Part shown: positions 35,264 through 44,879 of the stretch, piece by piece
Layout of the letters: every line of letters starts with the position of its first letter
Numbering within the stretch: position 1 is the stretch's first letter
Assembly: GCF_000281045.1 (NCBI RefSeq)
Contig: NW_008246119.1
Span: 90,527-147,853 of the forward strand
Length of the DNA: 57,327 nt
Source of the DNA: Saprolegnia diclina VS20
Lineage: Eukaryota > Oomycota > Saprolegniomycetes > Saprolegniales > Saprolegniaceae
Direction: 5' to 3'
The notes under the pieces: model-generated
Told to the model about the DNA's origin: nothing
The model's database searches: none
Seen by the model: only the letters and a program-made list of their open reading frames with translations
Translations under genes and position numbers: made by a program

Positions 35264-37012
35264 TTAGTGCGGGTGGTTGCAGTTGCCGCACTTGGTTGAA
35301 AACTTTTGCGGTCGAAAGCGGTCGCAGGGACAGCCAAACATGGAGCACTCGCGGTGGAGCTTGACCTCTTGCTCTTGCCGATAGTCGACGCAGCTCTGCA
35401 TCGCAGCGTCAATGGCTTCGTACAGTCGACCGGCTGCGCGGGGCGGGGGCACGACCCCCGATAAGATCTCAGCGGGCTGGATGTGCCGACCATAAAAGTC
35501 GCGGTTCGCGTCCGACCGGCAGTTGATGACGGCGCCATGCAGCGAGATGCCGGCGAAGAGCCCTTTCGAGTGCGAGTAGCTGTAGTTGGCGCCGAGACCG
35601 TTGCCCTTGGCCATGGACGCAATGACGGTCGCGGACCGTCCGTACGGCCCCATCGTCACGTCCAAGCCGGCGCCAATCGTGATCTGCGTATCGTGGAACT
35701 GCTGGACGGCTTTCGGGGTGCCCAGAATCAGCAATATCTGGACGACTTCGCCGCCGCCCTCAAAGCCGCCACCAAGGCCGGTCGTCCCGATGGCGGCGGG
35801 CGCCGACCACGCGCCGTTCGGGAGCTTTGTGATGACGAGGCCTGACCCGAGCTTGGCGGTGATGAGCAACCCGGCCTTGACAACCGTGAGGAACGCGAGA
35901 CCGTGGGCACGTTCCAGGAACGCGACGGGAATGCGCCGGTCGAGGTTTGTCGGGTCGAAGAACTGGCGCAGAATCTTGCCGGCATTTTCACACTCGTCTT
36001 CGATCGACTGTTTGATCGGGACCGACTGAAACCATTTCTTGGACTTGGGCGCTTCGCTCGCCTTGTTGGCGTTGGCGAATGCCGTAATGAGCTTCTCTTG
36101 GAGTGGCTGCAGCATCGGCCCACAGGCTGTGCAGACGCGTTGGGGCGCCGCCGGGTCAAAGCCTTTGGCCGACGCGTGCTCGTGGCCCGGCGGAATGAGC
36201 ATCCGCGTCGCCGAGCAGCTCGAGCACGTGTCGCGCCCGCACTTGCGGCACTGGCGTTTCCGGTGCATGAGGTCAAACGTCTGCGCGCAGATGTGGCACG
36301 ACGGCTTGTCGGAGCGCGGCCTCGTCTCCTTGACGGACGGCGCCGTGTACGTGGACGCCGGCGTCGTCGAGAGCGAAGACGACGACAGTGTCGACGCCGA
36401 CGACGATGAGCCGCCGCCTTTCGGGCGGTTGGCCGCGAGGTACACGTACGCATTCATAAGGTCGGCGCGCTTGGTGTCGTCGGGAATGAGACGCACGAGC
36501 TGCGGCATCATCGACTCCATCATGTACTCTCCAAAGTAGCCATAGACGTTGGTCGTGAACGCCTCGGCGGTGAGGCGGCCTTGGCCGTAGTGCTTACAGT
36601 CGCGCTTGAAAGCCTTTACAGCACCTTCTTCGTTCTCGCCGCGATGCGCCGCGCGGACGGTCGCAATGATGCGCTTGTAGAGCGACGTGGCTTCGTCACC
36701 GAGGGCAGCGGGCGGCAGCGATGGCGTAGCAGGCGTCAGCGAAGGTGCTGGCGCGTAATAGGAAGATGACGACGCTGCTGGCGGTGGCGCATAGTACGAC
36801 GATGGGTCTGCCACTGGCGCGGGTGCGTGGTACGATGGCTGCGGCTCGGCCGCCGGGGCGTAGTAAGACGTCGCCGCCGGCGCGTATGCTTGGGGCTGCG
36901 GCGCCGGCGCCAGGTGAATGTCTCGCTGCGACGGCCCCGAGTCGGCGCCGCACTCGGAGCAGAACCGGCGGCCGTGCAGCGGCGTCCCGCACTGTCGGCA
37001 AAACTTGGCCAT
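35264..37012 (-). CDS. Zinc-ribbon / FYVE-like / SYLF (Ysc84-type) domain protein
   Basis: Single exon, 582 aa, ATG at 37012. Order: an N-terminal zinc ribbon (CRQCGTPL, CSECGAD), a Pro/Tyr/Ala-rich linker with repeated SYYAP, a conserved helical region (about 110-195), a FYVE-like zinc finger (CHICAQTF, RKRQCRKCGRDTCSSCSATR, VCTAC), then a SYLF domain from about 310 (ECENAGKILRQFF, ARGLAF-like AHGLAFLTVVKAGLL, GFEGGGEV, MGPYGRSATV, GLFAGISL). It ends with another Cys cluster (CSMFGCPCDRF, CGNCNH). SYLF domains bind phosphoinositides and actin in Ysc84/SH3YL1, pointing to endosome or cortical actin work. The FYVE-like finger lacks the WxxD and HHCR signatures needed for PI3P binding, so its ligand is doubtful. 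It is head-to-head with VPS26, 94 bp between starts, and ends 68 bp from the MYCBPAP-like gene. Confidence 0.85.
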   Translation of the reverse strand: MAKFCRQCGTPLHGRRFCSECGADSGPSQRDIHLAPAPQPQAYAPAATSYYAPAAEPQPSYHAPAPVADPSSYYAPPPAASSSSYYAPAPSLTPATPSLPPAALGDEATSLYKRIIATVRAAHRGENEEGAVKAFKRDCKHYGQGRLTAEAFTTNVYGYFGEYMMESMMPQLVRLIPDDTKRADLMNAYVYLAANRPKGGGSSSSASTLSSSSLSTTPASTYTAPSVKETRPRSDKPSCHICAQTFDLMHRKRQCRKCGRDTCSSCSATRMLIPPGHEHASAKGFDPAAPQRVCTACGPMLQPLQEKLITAFANANKASEAPKSKKWFQSVPIKQSIEDECENAGKILRQFFDPTNLDRRIPVAFLERAHGLAFLTVVKAGLLITAKLGSGLVITKLPNGAWSAPAAIGTTGLGGGFEGGGEVVQILLILGTPKAVQQFHDTQITIGAGLDVTMGPYGRSATVIASMAKGNGLGANYSYSHSKGLFAGISLHGAVINCRSDANRDFYGRHIQPAEILSGVVPPPRAAGRLYEAIDAAMQSCVDYRQEQEVKLHRECSMFGCPCDRFRPQKFSTKCGNCNHPH

Positions 37013-37060
37013 TTTTGACTGCGCTGCTGGGATAGTCGCAGTAATACTCCAGGGTAAAAT

Positions 37061-37072
37061 TTATCCGGATAA
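37061..37072. promoter_or_regulatory. 12-bp perfect palindrome in a 94-bp bidirectional promoter
   Basis: TTATCCGGATAA sits in the middle of 37013-37106, the interval between the divergent SYLF and VPS26 start codons. A similar TTTATCCGGA occurs at about 55674, just upstream of the coiled-coil gene starting at 55662. A symmetric site would suit an orientation-neutral factor (inference). Confidence 0.45.
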
Positions 37073-37106
37073 GGATTCGACCGTTTTTGCGACGCGAGAT
37101 CCCACC

Positions 37107-38159
37107 ATGAAGGTAGCGGCCGGAAGCGACCGATGCTGCATGATGCGACGTGGTAGAGTCTCTTCTCGTTCGGGTCGGCGGTCGACGTCTCCGTGGTCTT
37201 TGACGGTGCGAGCAGCCGGCCCACCGACGGCGACCTCCAGATCTTCTCGCCCGACGAGGCCGTCTCGGGCCGCGTGCTCATCGCGGCCAAGAAGCTCGAG
37301 CACGTGGGCATCAAGGCCGAGCTTCTCGGCGTCATCGAGATGACGCAGGAGAAAGGGTACCCGTTTGAATTTACGTCGTCCGTGCGCGAGCTCGCGCCGG
37401 CCGGCGCCATCGACGAAGCCCAGGTACGTTGCGACGACCACGATATCCCTCGGGTTGCACGCCAAATGCGTAGGAATTTGGCTTTAGCTTTGGCAATGTC
37501 GACAAGCCGCACGAGTCGTACTACGGCAAGAGCGTCAAGCTGCGCTACTTTGTGCGCGTGACTATTGCGCGCAGCTACGCGACCAACGTGAGTCGCGAGC
37601 AGGACTTTCTCGTGCACGTCCGTGGCACCGCGCCCGAGCTGGACAGCGCCATCAAGATGGAGGTCGGGATTGAAGACTGCCTTCACATTGAGTTTGAGTA
37701 CAACAAGGCCAAGTACGCTCTTGTATCTTGATGCAGCTGAACGGACAGGATGTAGGTACCACCTCCAGGACATTGTTGTCGGCAAAGTCTTCTTCCTCCT
37801 CGTGCGCATCAAGATCAAGCACATGGAGCTCTCCATCATTCGGCGCGAGTCCGCGGGCGGCGGCGCCGACAAGGCGAGTGAGACCGAGACCGTCTCCAAA
37901 TTTGAAATCATGGATGGGGCGCCGGTCAAAGGCACGCTTCTATCCCTTCTCATTTGACAAATTGGTTCAAGCCAACTGGCTATGTCTAGGCGAGTCGATC
38001 CCCGTGCGTTTGTACCTCAGTGGGATGCAGCTCACGCCCAGCTTCAAGAACGTCAGCAACAAATTCTCGGTCAAGTACTTTATCAACCTCGTCCTCGTCG
38101 ACGAAGAAGACCGGCGCTACTTCAAGCAGCAAGAAATCACGCTCTGGCGCAGCTTGTAG
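37107..38159 (+). CDS. VPS26: Retromer subunit VPS26
   Basis: Five exons (37107-37112, 37157-37423, 37474-37712, 37756-37931, 37990-38159) sum to 286 codons exactly. Exon 1 is just ATG AAG and joins to [17 protein letters not shown], the usual VPS26 opening. Diagnostic stretches: [89 protein letters not shown] and [21 protein letters not shown]26 is the arrestin-fold subunit of retromer, which recycles cargo from endosomes. The protein stops right after the final conserved block and lacks the variable tail of animal VPS26 (285 aa against about 300-330). The fourth intron, 37932-37989, starts with GC rather than GT. Its divergent neighbour is also a likely endosomal protein. Confidence 0.95.
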
Positions 38160-38480
38160 CTTAATGTCTGCATATACGATACGCACTGTTGAGAGCTACT
38201 GCGTATTCGATGCAACCATCCTATACAGACACCAAACGACGTCGAGGCTAAGGGAGCTACCGTCAGTGAGCTCGAGTCGTCAAGAGACGGTCAACGAGCA
38301 TCCTCGCAGAGATCCACGTGAGATGCAATGGCTTGCTCAGACAATTCCTTCAGATGCATCGACCATAGAGCCCTTATAGGACCCCACCCAACTAGCTGTA
38401 GCCTCTTTCCACAAGAAAAAAAAGGCGGCACTTCGATCCTCGCCGCCCGTTACTTTTTCTTATTGCGAAACCGGCACGAA
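38160..38480. other. Intergenic
   Basis: About 320 bp between the VPS26 stop and the next start. No coding signal, repeat or RNA gene is evident. A short A-rich run (about 38413-38424) precedes the next gene. Confidence 0.5.
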
Positions 38481-39208
38481 ATGCGCGCGCTGGCCAAGAT
38501 CCCGTGGCCAGCACCCGAGCCCGTGGACTTGCTCGCCGAGTTTGGTGCGACACTCGTGGGCGACGTCCCGGCCCGCCCCGCGCCGGCCTCCACATTGCAC
38601 TTTGAGAGCAAGCTGCGGCGCCTCCAGGGTACCATTCTACCTCGTCCTCTTTTGAAAAAACTCAGCTAACGGCGCTAGCGGCCTCGCCGTACACGCGACC
38701 GGTGGTCGCTCGCGAGGTCAAAGAACCGTTGACACCTGCGCAAATCGCCGCGAGGCGCGTGCGGAACTTTGCCCGCGAGCACTTGGCGATCGACTTTATC
38801 GCGTCCAACCAAAAAGATGCCAACGCGCAGCAAACGCTGGGGACGCAAGGCGCAGGGTCCGAAGGACACTCTGTCAATGTAGACTTTGACCTGCAAGCCT
38901 GGCTTTGCGACGCTAACGCGTGCGCAGTTGACCCGCAAAGTGCACTACTGCACGCGACCGGTGTCGTTGCACCGATACCGCCCGTCACTTCAACAACGAC
39001 GTCGCCAGCTCGCCATGTACCTTTCTCGCCAAAGCACAAGCGGGCAAGTCCGCGGCGGTCGCCATCACCACCGCCCAAAGCCAAGCTCCCAAAGCCATCG
39101 CGCGAGCCAGACGAGGACAACGACGAGAGCGCGGTTGACGATATCCAAGACGTCGAGTACATACCGCCGTATGATCATTTGAAGCCGCAAGACGTGTACG
39201 ACGCATGA
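38481..39208 (+). CDS. Unknown small basic/acidic low-complexity protein
   Basis: Not recognised. Two exons (38481-38628, 38679-39208) give 225 aa, and the intron 38629-38678 is the one that keeps the frame. The N-terminal third is fairly ordered (ALAKIPWPAPEPVDLLAEFG). A middle helix follows (PAQIAARRVRNFAREHLAID). The C-terminal half is rich in Ser, Pro and Lys (SPKHKRASPRRSPSPPPKAK) and ends in an acidic stretch. Ser-Pro repeats beside basic residues suggest a disordered phosphorylated or nuclear tail, but there is no real evidence for a role. It lies 42 bp upstream of the IQ/EF-hand gene on the same strand. Confidence 0.55.
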
Positions 39209-39250
39209 TGCATGTGCTGTTGTGCCAAGCTTCTCTGGAGTAGAGCCACC

Positions 39251-42200
39251 ATGCAGCACAGACCAGCGAGCACGTCGCCAACGCGAGAGCTCCGCCGCGC
39301 CAAGTCGTTTCACATTGCCAAGTGGCTCACCAAACGCATGCGAGACCGGGCGTACTCGAAAGAAATGGAAGACCGACTCGCGGCGACGCTGACAGCCAAC
39401 GTTGGCGGCGGCCTCTGGCAAGACCAAGTCGCGTCCCAACTCGCAACGGCCATGAGTGCCGACGTCGTCTACGGCGACGGCAGCGACGGCAACGCCCGAC
39501 CGTTCGCTGACGACGCCGCATCACTTGCGGCCGTGCTTGAGCGCGAGTGGATTGACACGAAAGCGCGGGATGTCCACGACCGAGCGACCACCGAGTATGC
39601 GCAAGGCCATGTGCCCGAAGCGCTCTCGATCCTGTCGGCTGGCGTCGCGCTCCTGCAGGCGACGACTGCGGCCACCACACACAAGTCGTCTTGGGGCTTC
39701 AACTATACGCTCGAGGTGCATGCCAATGCAAGCCTTCTTCAAGTACTGTCATTGTGCAACAACCATGGCACAAGGAGCGAAATGTGGTAGATGTGGTATC
39801 GTCGCCGGTACCTGCGCCGGGCCGGCGCGGCCTTGCGACTGCAAACGGCGTGGCGAGGCTTTCATGGCCGACGACGCTTTCAGCGCCGCCTGTGGCGCCG
39901 GCAGGCGAGTGCGCTGTACATTCAAAAATGGTGGCATGTGCACACCGCCGACAAGGAGGCGATGCGCCTCCGCCTACAGGTACATACATACACAGCCCTT
40001 GTATTCGGCTCTGAGAGCGCAATAGACGGCAGCCCGGCGAAAGCTCGCACGGCTCCAAGTGCGGCGCATGCGCAAGGCCAACACGATCCTGCGGGCGAGC
40101 ATCCATGCCTGGCTACTCCGCGCCCTCGCACGCCTGCGTCTTCGTCGCGCGGTCCGCGCGGCAACCGCCATGCAACGTCTCGTTCGCGGCTTCCTCGCGC
40201 GGCGAGCGGTCCTGCGCCTGCGCGACCGCATTCTCCGCGAGGAAGTCGCGCGCTGCAGCCGCGAAGCTGACTACATCCGCCGGTTCACGGCGATCCGGCT
40301 CGAAGATTTCACATTGTTCCTGCATCACTCGGTATCCGGAATAACATCCTGTGTCCGGTTGCGACATAGCGTGTCGCCTAGGGACAGCGCCACGTACGCC
40401 TCCTCGCACAGCGCCTCAAGGACGAGGCCGCGGCGCGGAAGCGAGCGCGCGCGCATTGGCCTCCTGCCGCCATGCGGCGTGCGGCGCTCGAAGACCTCTT
40501 TGCCTCGTACGACGTCGATGGCTCAGGCACGATCGACGTCCACGAGCTCAAGCATCTCTTCGACGAGCTCTGCATCCCGCTGGACAAGGCGTCGCTCGAG
40601 CAGGCGATTCGCGTCATGGACACGTCTTGCAATGGCAGCGTGGACGTTCATGAGTTTTGCGCGTACCTCGAGGCGCCGCCCCAAGGCGCGTCCAACACTG
40701 GTCTCTGGCAGCTGCACGCGCAACTGCAGCTGCAGCGCGTCGCCAACTGGTTCACATCTGCCACGTTCAAGAACGAAGCGACGCGCCGCCTCTTGTACGA
40801 CGAGACCCAGCGCCAAGAGAGGCTTCTCCTCGCTGAGTTTCGCGCGACAGACCCGCCGCGCTTTGCCTGCCCCTACTGCGGCGCAGCCTTTGGCCTGTAC
40901 TTGCCCTTTTGGCGCCATACGAAGCAGCGACAGTGTCCCGCCACGTCCCATGACCGGCTCCACGCGGCGGATATAACCGAGGACGAAGACGATTTCGCAG
41001 CGATCGAGCAGGCACTAGTCGACGCACGGCTTGTCGAGGTCGAGCGCGACGTCGCTCTGTACATGGCAACAGCGCCTGGAAAGGCCGACCTCGCCGCCGA
41101 CGCTACGCGCCTTCAGACGCGCTACCTCGCGCTTCGTCAACGTCGACGGTGTCGGCAACTAGCGCACGACAGTGATGCCGTTCGAGAGCTCTACCACAGC
41201 TACGACATGGGCGAAACCAACGCACTCTCCGCGTACGTACGCAGTGTTACCAGGAAGGGACAGGGACCCCGTCAGTAGGTTGCTGGTGCCAGAACTGCTA
41301 GCCGATGTGGGCCTCGGCCACGCGGAGCTCGCCGTGCATTTTGCCTCGGCGCACGACGTGACACTGGACGAGATGTGCAAAGCTGTACGACGCGCCTTTG
41401 TCTCGCTCTCGTGGCGGACGAGGCTGCAGCAGCTGCTCCCGTCCTTTCTCTTTGCGGCGTCGCGGCGGCAGCGCCGGCTTCGCCAAGCCGCCACCTGCCT
41501 TCTTTTGCGGGAGAAGGCGCTCGCTGAAACTAGCGTCCGCGCGGCCTTTCGGTCGGCGCACCCTCCCCTGGTCGTCTGTGCAGCGTGCAACACAGGTGTG
41601 CTCGCCCTGTCGCTACTGCAATTGTCTAAGGTGTCGTAGGCTTGTGGCATGACGCGCGGGGTCACTTGCATCTCCACGGTACTTGCCAATGCATGGCGCG
41701 ATGTTAATGACGCTGTGTAGATGACCGCTTTCACGAGCGCGACGTGTCCTACCGGCACCGCCGGGACGCTCGCATCAACTTGACAGCGACCACGACAAGC
41801 CGCTTGGCACAGCTCGCGCAACTGTCGCAGGACGCGGCGCGCACGCAAGCCATGCGAAAGGCCATGCGATTTTGCAAGCGCAAGGAAGGGCGGCGCGCGA
41901 TCCACGCAGTGACCAAGCACCTCTGCACGCAGCTCGAGCGACTACCCAAAAGCGCCATGAGCGAGCCGCGCCGGCTTCTCGATGTCATTTTTCCGCTCGT
42001 TGACGTCGACCGAACGGGCTCGATAGCTGTCGTGAGTGTCAAGCCAGTCCTGGCATTCTTGCAGTACAGCACGAAAGCCGTGCCGACGCTGCAGCCCACC
42101 GAGCGGGTCCCTCGCTCTACCGTCGAGCTATGGCTACATACGCTGCCGCCGCCCAAGGCATCCGCGTTGGCCTCACTATGGCGCCACCGACGCGCGACCG

Positions 42201-43657
42201 CTCTCGCGACCCACGTGGTGGCAAGCACGTATCTGCAGTCGGGTGCGACTCTGGACGTCGTACCGCATCGCCACGCAAGCGCCTACATCAAGACACCCAT
42301 CGGGCGACAAGCGATGGCCGACGAAGAAGCACTCTTGTGCGCGCTGCAAAAAGCCACATCGTCCGACCCAACTGCGCTTGTCCTGCAGCGGTTCGACTTG
42401 GATCGCTCGCAACGTATTCGTGTCGACGATCTAGCCGCCATACTCTACGTCCTCGGTGCCGCCAAAGCCAAAGCAGCTCGTACGGTCTTTATGATCCTCT
42501 CGGCGGTGCCGCCGATCGACCATCACGTGCCCGTCGACGCGCTTCGGGCGTGGTTGAACGCACACCCCATTCGACACGTAGTGGGGCATCACTGGCGAGC
42601 GCGATGCGTGCGCGCTCGCCTCGCCCGCGCCGTCGTCATGGCTCGGTATGAAGGCAGCGTGGCGCCGGTGGCACCCGACCACATCTCGCGCAAGCAGCTT
42701 CTCGTCGCCAAGTCGGAGCAGTTTAGCCACAGCACCGTTGGGCGCGACGCCGTGCGCGCCAAAGTCTTGGAGCTCCAACAACTGGAAAAGGCTTTTGTGG
42801 CGTCGACCAACGGTGTGCGAGGCCACGCATGGCGCCGGGCACGGGCGAGCTTCCTCTTTCGGCTCTTTGAACGAGGCCACGTTGGCGCCATCGAGCTCGT
42901 CGACGTCCCGTGCGTGTTGCACCACCTCTGCCACCCGCTGCACAATGATCCCGACCTCATGACGCGCATGTGTCGATTCCTCAACTTGGAGGCGACGAGC
43001 ACAAATACGATCTCGGAGGCGGCCTTTCATCAGTGGCTCGACACGGACGCTGGCCGAGCCCCCGCGCGGCGATTGCTTCTCGCATGGCCGCCATCGACAA
43101 GGGCCCTCGCTACTGCAGTCGTTTGCTTTGAGCATCGCAGTGACCTTGGTCAGCGTCATGAAGAGAATGAGGGACTACCGCTGCACCTCGTGGGCAAGGC
43201 GGATGCCTACTGCGCCAGCGTTGCAGGGCAGCACGCGATCGACGAGGAAGAGACGCACGTTCAAGCGCAGCTGGGTCAACATCGGCGAAAGGCACGCCGT
43301 CTTGCGGCCCACGAGCACAAGGTGGCGTACGCCGCACTGCTCTTTCAACTTGTGGACGTGAGCCACACGGGCCGTCTCGCGACCGACGCGCTCTCAACAC
43401 TGCTCGGCCTCTTGCAGCTGCCCAACGACATGCCGTATGCACGCTCCATCACACGCGCCCTTGGCAACGTGACCGGCACCGTCGACGAGTCTGCGTTCGT
43501 ATCATGGTACCGCGATACGCTGGCTCAACAGCCGCTGCGGACGCGTCTCTGGGCTGCCCTACGGCGGTCGCCCTTGCGCGCGATTGCCACGGCTGTCGTC
43601 GCCGCGCGCTACCGCCACTCGCTCCAGGAGCAAGACGCTACGACGAGTTGGGTTTAG
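39251..43657 (+). CDS. Large IQ-motif and EF-hand protein
   Basis: About seven exons, about 1,370 aa, ATG at 39251. The N-terminal region is helical. Next come IQ-type segments (AALRLQTAWRGFHGRRRFQR, LARLQVRRMRKA, AATAMQRLVRGFLARRAVL) that would bind calmodulin-like proteins. A canonical EF-hand (DVDGSGTIDVHE) follows at about 40510-40550, then a second (DTSCNGSVDVHE). A C2HC-like zinc cluster (CPYCGAAF, H, C) follows, then a second CxxC (CAACNTG) completed by a 39-nt exon at 41640-41678. The long last exon (41721-43657) has several degenerate EF-like units spaced by a recurring AVVxARYxxS segment. A calcium-responsive cytoskeletal or ciliary role is plausible but inferred. Its end is uncertain because the repeat pattern breaks off at the TAG at 43655. 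Confidence 0.7.
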
Positions 43658-44050
43658 CCATCGTATGCCAGCATATCGAAAGAAGAAGCCACATCTCCGA
43701 CGTATCTGCATTCAATGGCTTCTTCGGTGCAGAAAGGCCAGGTGGTTCGAATTCGAGCGTGGGATGCGATGCTGGAAGCATGCGCCGATGCTCGTCGGGC
43801 TCAGTCGACGGGCTAGCGCTGGGAGCCACGCCCATCGCGCTCGCGACCTGCGCCTCTACCGATACCAACGGCCGCTCCAGTCCCGAAATGATTGCCGGTG
43901 CTGCCACGTACTGTATATCGTGTTCCGGCAAGCAACTGACCTTGGGCGGGAATGTTCCGTGAGTAATCTCGGCCCGCCGGCCTCATGGGGTCGCTGCAGC
44001 TTGCTATCAACAGTGCTATTTGTTTCTATTGAGTATTTCATCGCTGTCTC
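43658..44050. other. Intergenic or unassigned
   Basis: About 390 bp before the PH-protein start. Plus-strand and minus-strand frames are open through much of it, but none has a convincing start, splice partner or domain. One plus frame has a faint IQ-like helix and could be an extra exon of the preceding IQ/EF-hand gene; no valid intron joins them. Confidence 0.4.
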
Positions 44051-44728
44051 ATGGCGACGCCGACCATCTCGGACGACGGGTGCTTCTCGGTCGGCAGCAG
44101 CAGCGTGCCGATGATGAACTTTTGGTCGCCCCGCTCGTCGGCCTCGAGCGGCATTGACTACGTGGACGACGAGCCAGCTTCGAGTCCGACCGATTCGACG
44201 TACGAAGACGACGACGACGAGGCGCCACGGACCGACGGCGTACTGCACCATGGCTGGCTCTTCAAGCGCGGCCAAGGCGGCTTCTTCCACCGCGCGTCAT
44301 GGAAGGCGCGGTTCTGCGTCGTCACGAGCGCGAGCTTGCGCTACTACTCGCGCGAGAACGAAGCCAAGAAGGGCGAGCTCGACTTGACGGGCTGTACGCA
44401 CAAGAGCATCGAGGTGCTGCCGCGAAAAGCGCTACGCAGTTCGCACCCGACGCTATGGCGCTTTGCCGTGCTCACGCCCAAGCGGCGCATGGTCTTCTCT
44501 GCGTCCAGTGAGACGGAAATGAACGACTGGATCCGCTCGATTCACATGGCCATGGCGCTGCAGAAGAACAACCTCCGGGTCGTCCAGCAAGTGCAGTTGG
44601 CCGACCGCCGCACCGCGCCGCTCATGTACTACTCGCAGCGGGACGGCTTGCGCCCGACCTGCGCGAGCGCGAGGGGCTACAGCAGCATGGGCCGGCCGCC
44701 CCGGCGAGACCCCGAGGTCGAGTTCTGA
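44051..44728 (+). CDS. PH-domain protein
   Basis: Single exon, 225 aa. After an acidic Ser-rich N-terminus (about 1-65) a pleckstrin-homology domain runs from about 66 to 170: HHGWLFKRGQGGFFHRASWK, RFCVVTSASLRYYSRENE, GELDLTGC, a stretch with RFAVLTPKRRMVFSASSE, and the invariant Trp in the last helix (MNDWIRSIHMAM). PH domains commonly bind phosphoinositides or proteins at membranes. Basic residues in the first loop (KRGQGG, HRASWKAR) fit lipid binding, although the classic K-Xn-(K/R)-X-R pattern is only partly present. The C-terminal 50 residues are not conserved in any way I recognise. Confidence 0.85.
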   Translation: MATPTISDDGCFSVGSSSVPMMNFWSPRSSASSGIDYVDDEPASSPTDSTYEDDDDEAPRTDGVLHHGWLFKRGQGGFFHRASWKARFCVVTSASLRYYSRENEAKKGELDLTGCTHKSIEVLPRKALRSSHPTLWRFAVLTPKRRMVFSASSETEMNDWIRSIHMAMALQKNNLRVVQQVQLADRRTAPLMYYSQRDGLRPTCASARGYSSMGRPPRRDPEVEF

Positions 44729-44879
44729 GCCTCCTCCTCCTCCTTGTACGTAAATTAATTTGTTCAATATGGACGGTATCCAATATGCGTTTTTTAGTAT
44801 TACCTTGTGGTTTTTATGCCGAGCGCATAGAAATACGATCCAGGGCACGCGTTTTATTCCTTTCGACGGCCGACGCAGC

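Noticed and set aside
43504-43962. Plus-strand frame across the end of the IQ/EF-hand gene
   Set aside because: The first part overlaps the confident last exon in another frame and the rest is low-complexity. No intron links it to either neighbour.
44769-44879. Upstream in-frame ATG for the dynein light intermediate chain
   Set aside because: It would add a hydrophobic leader not found in a cytosolic motor subunit. The ATG at 44880 gives the expected length.
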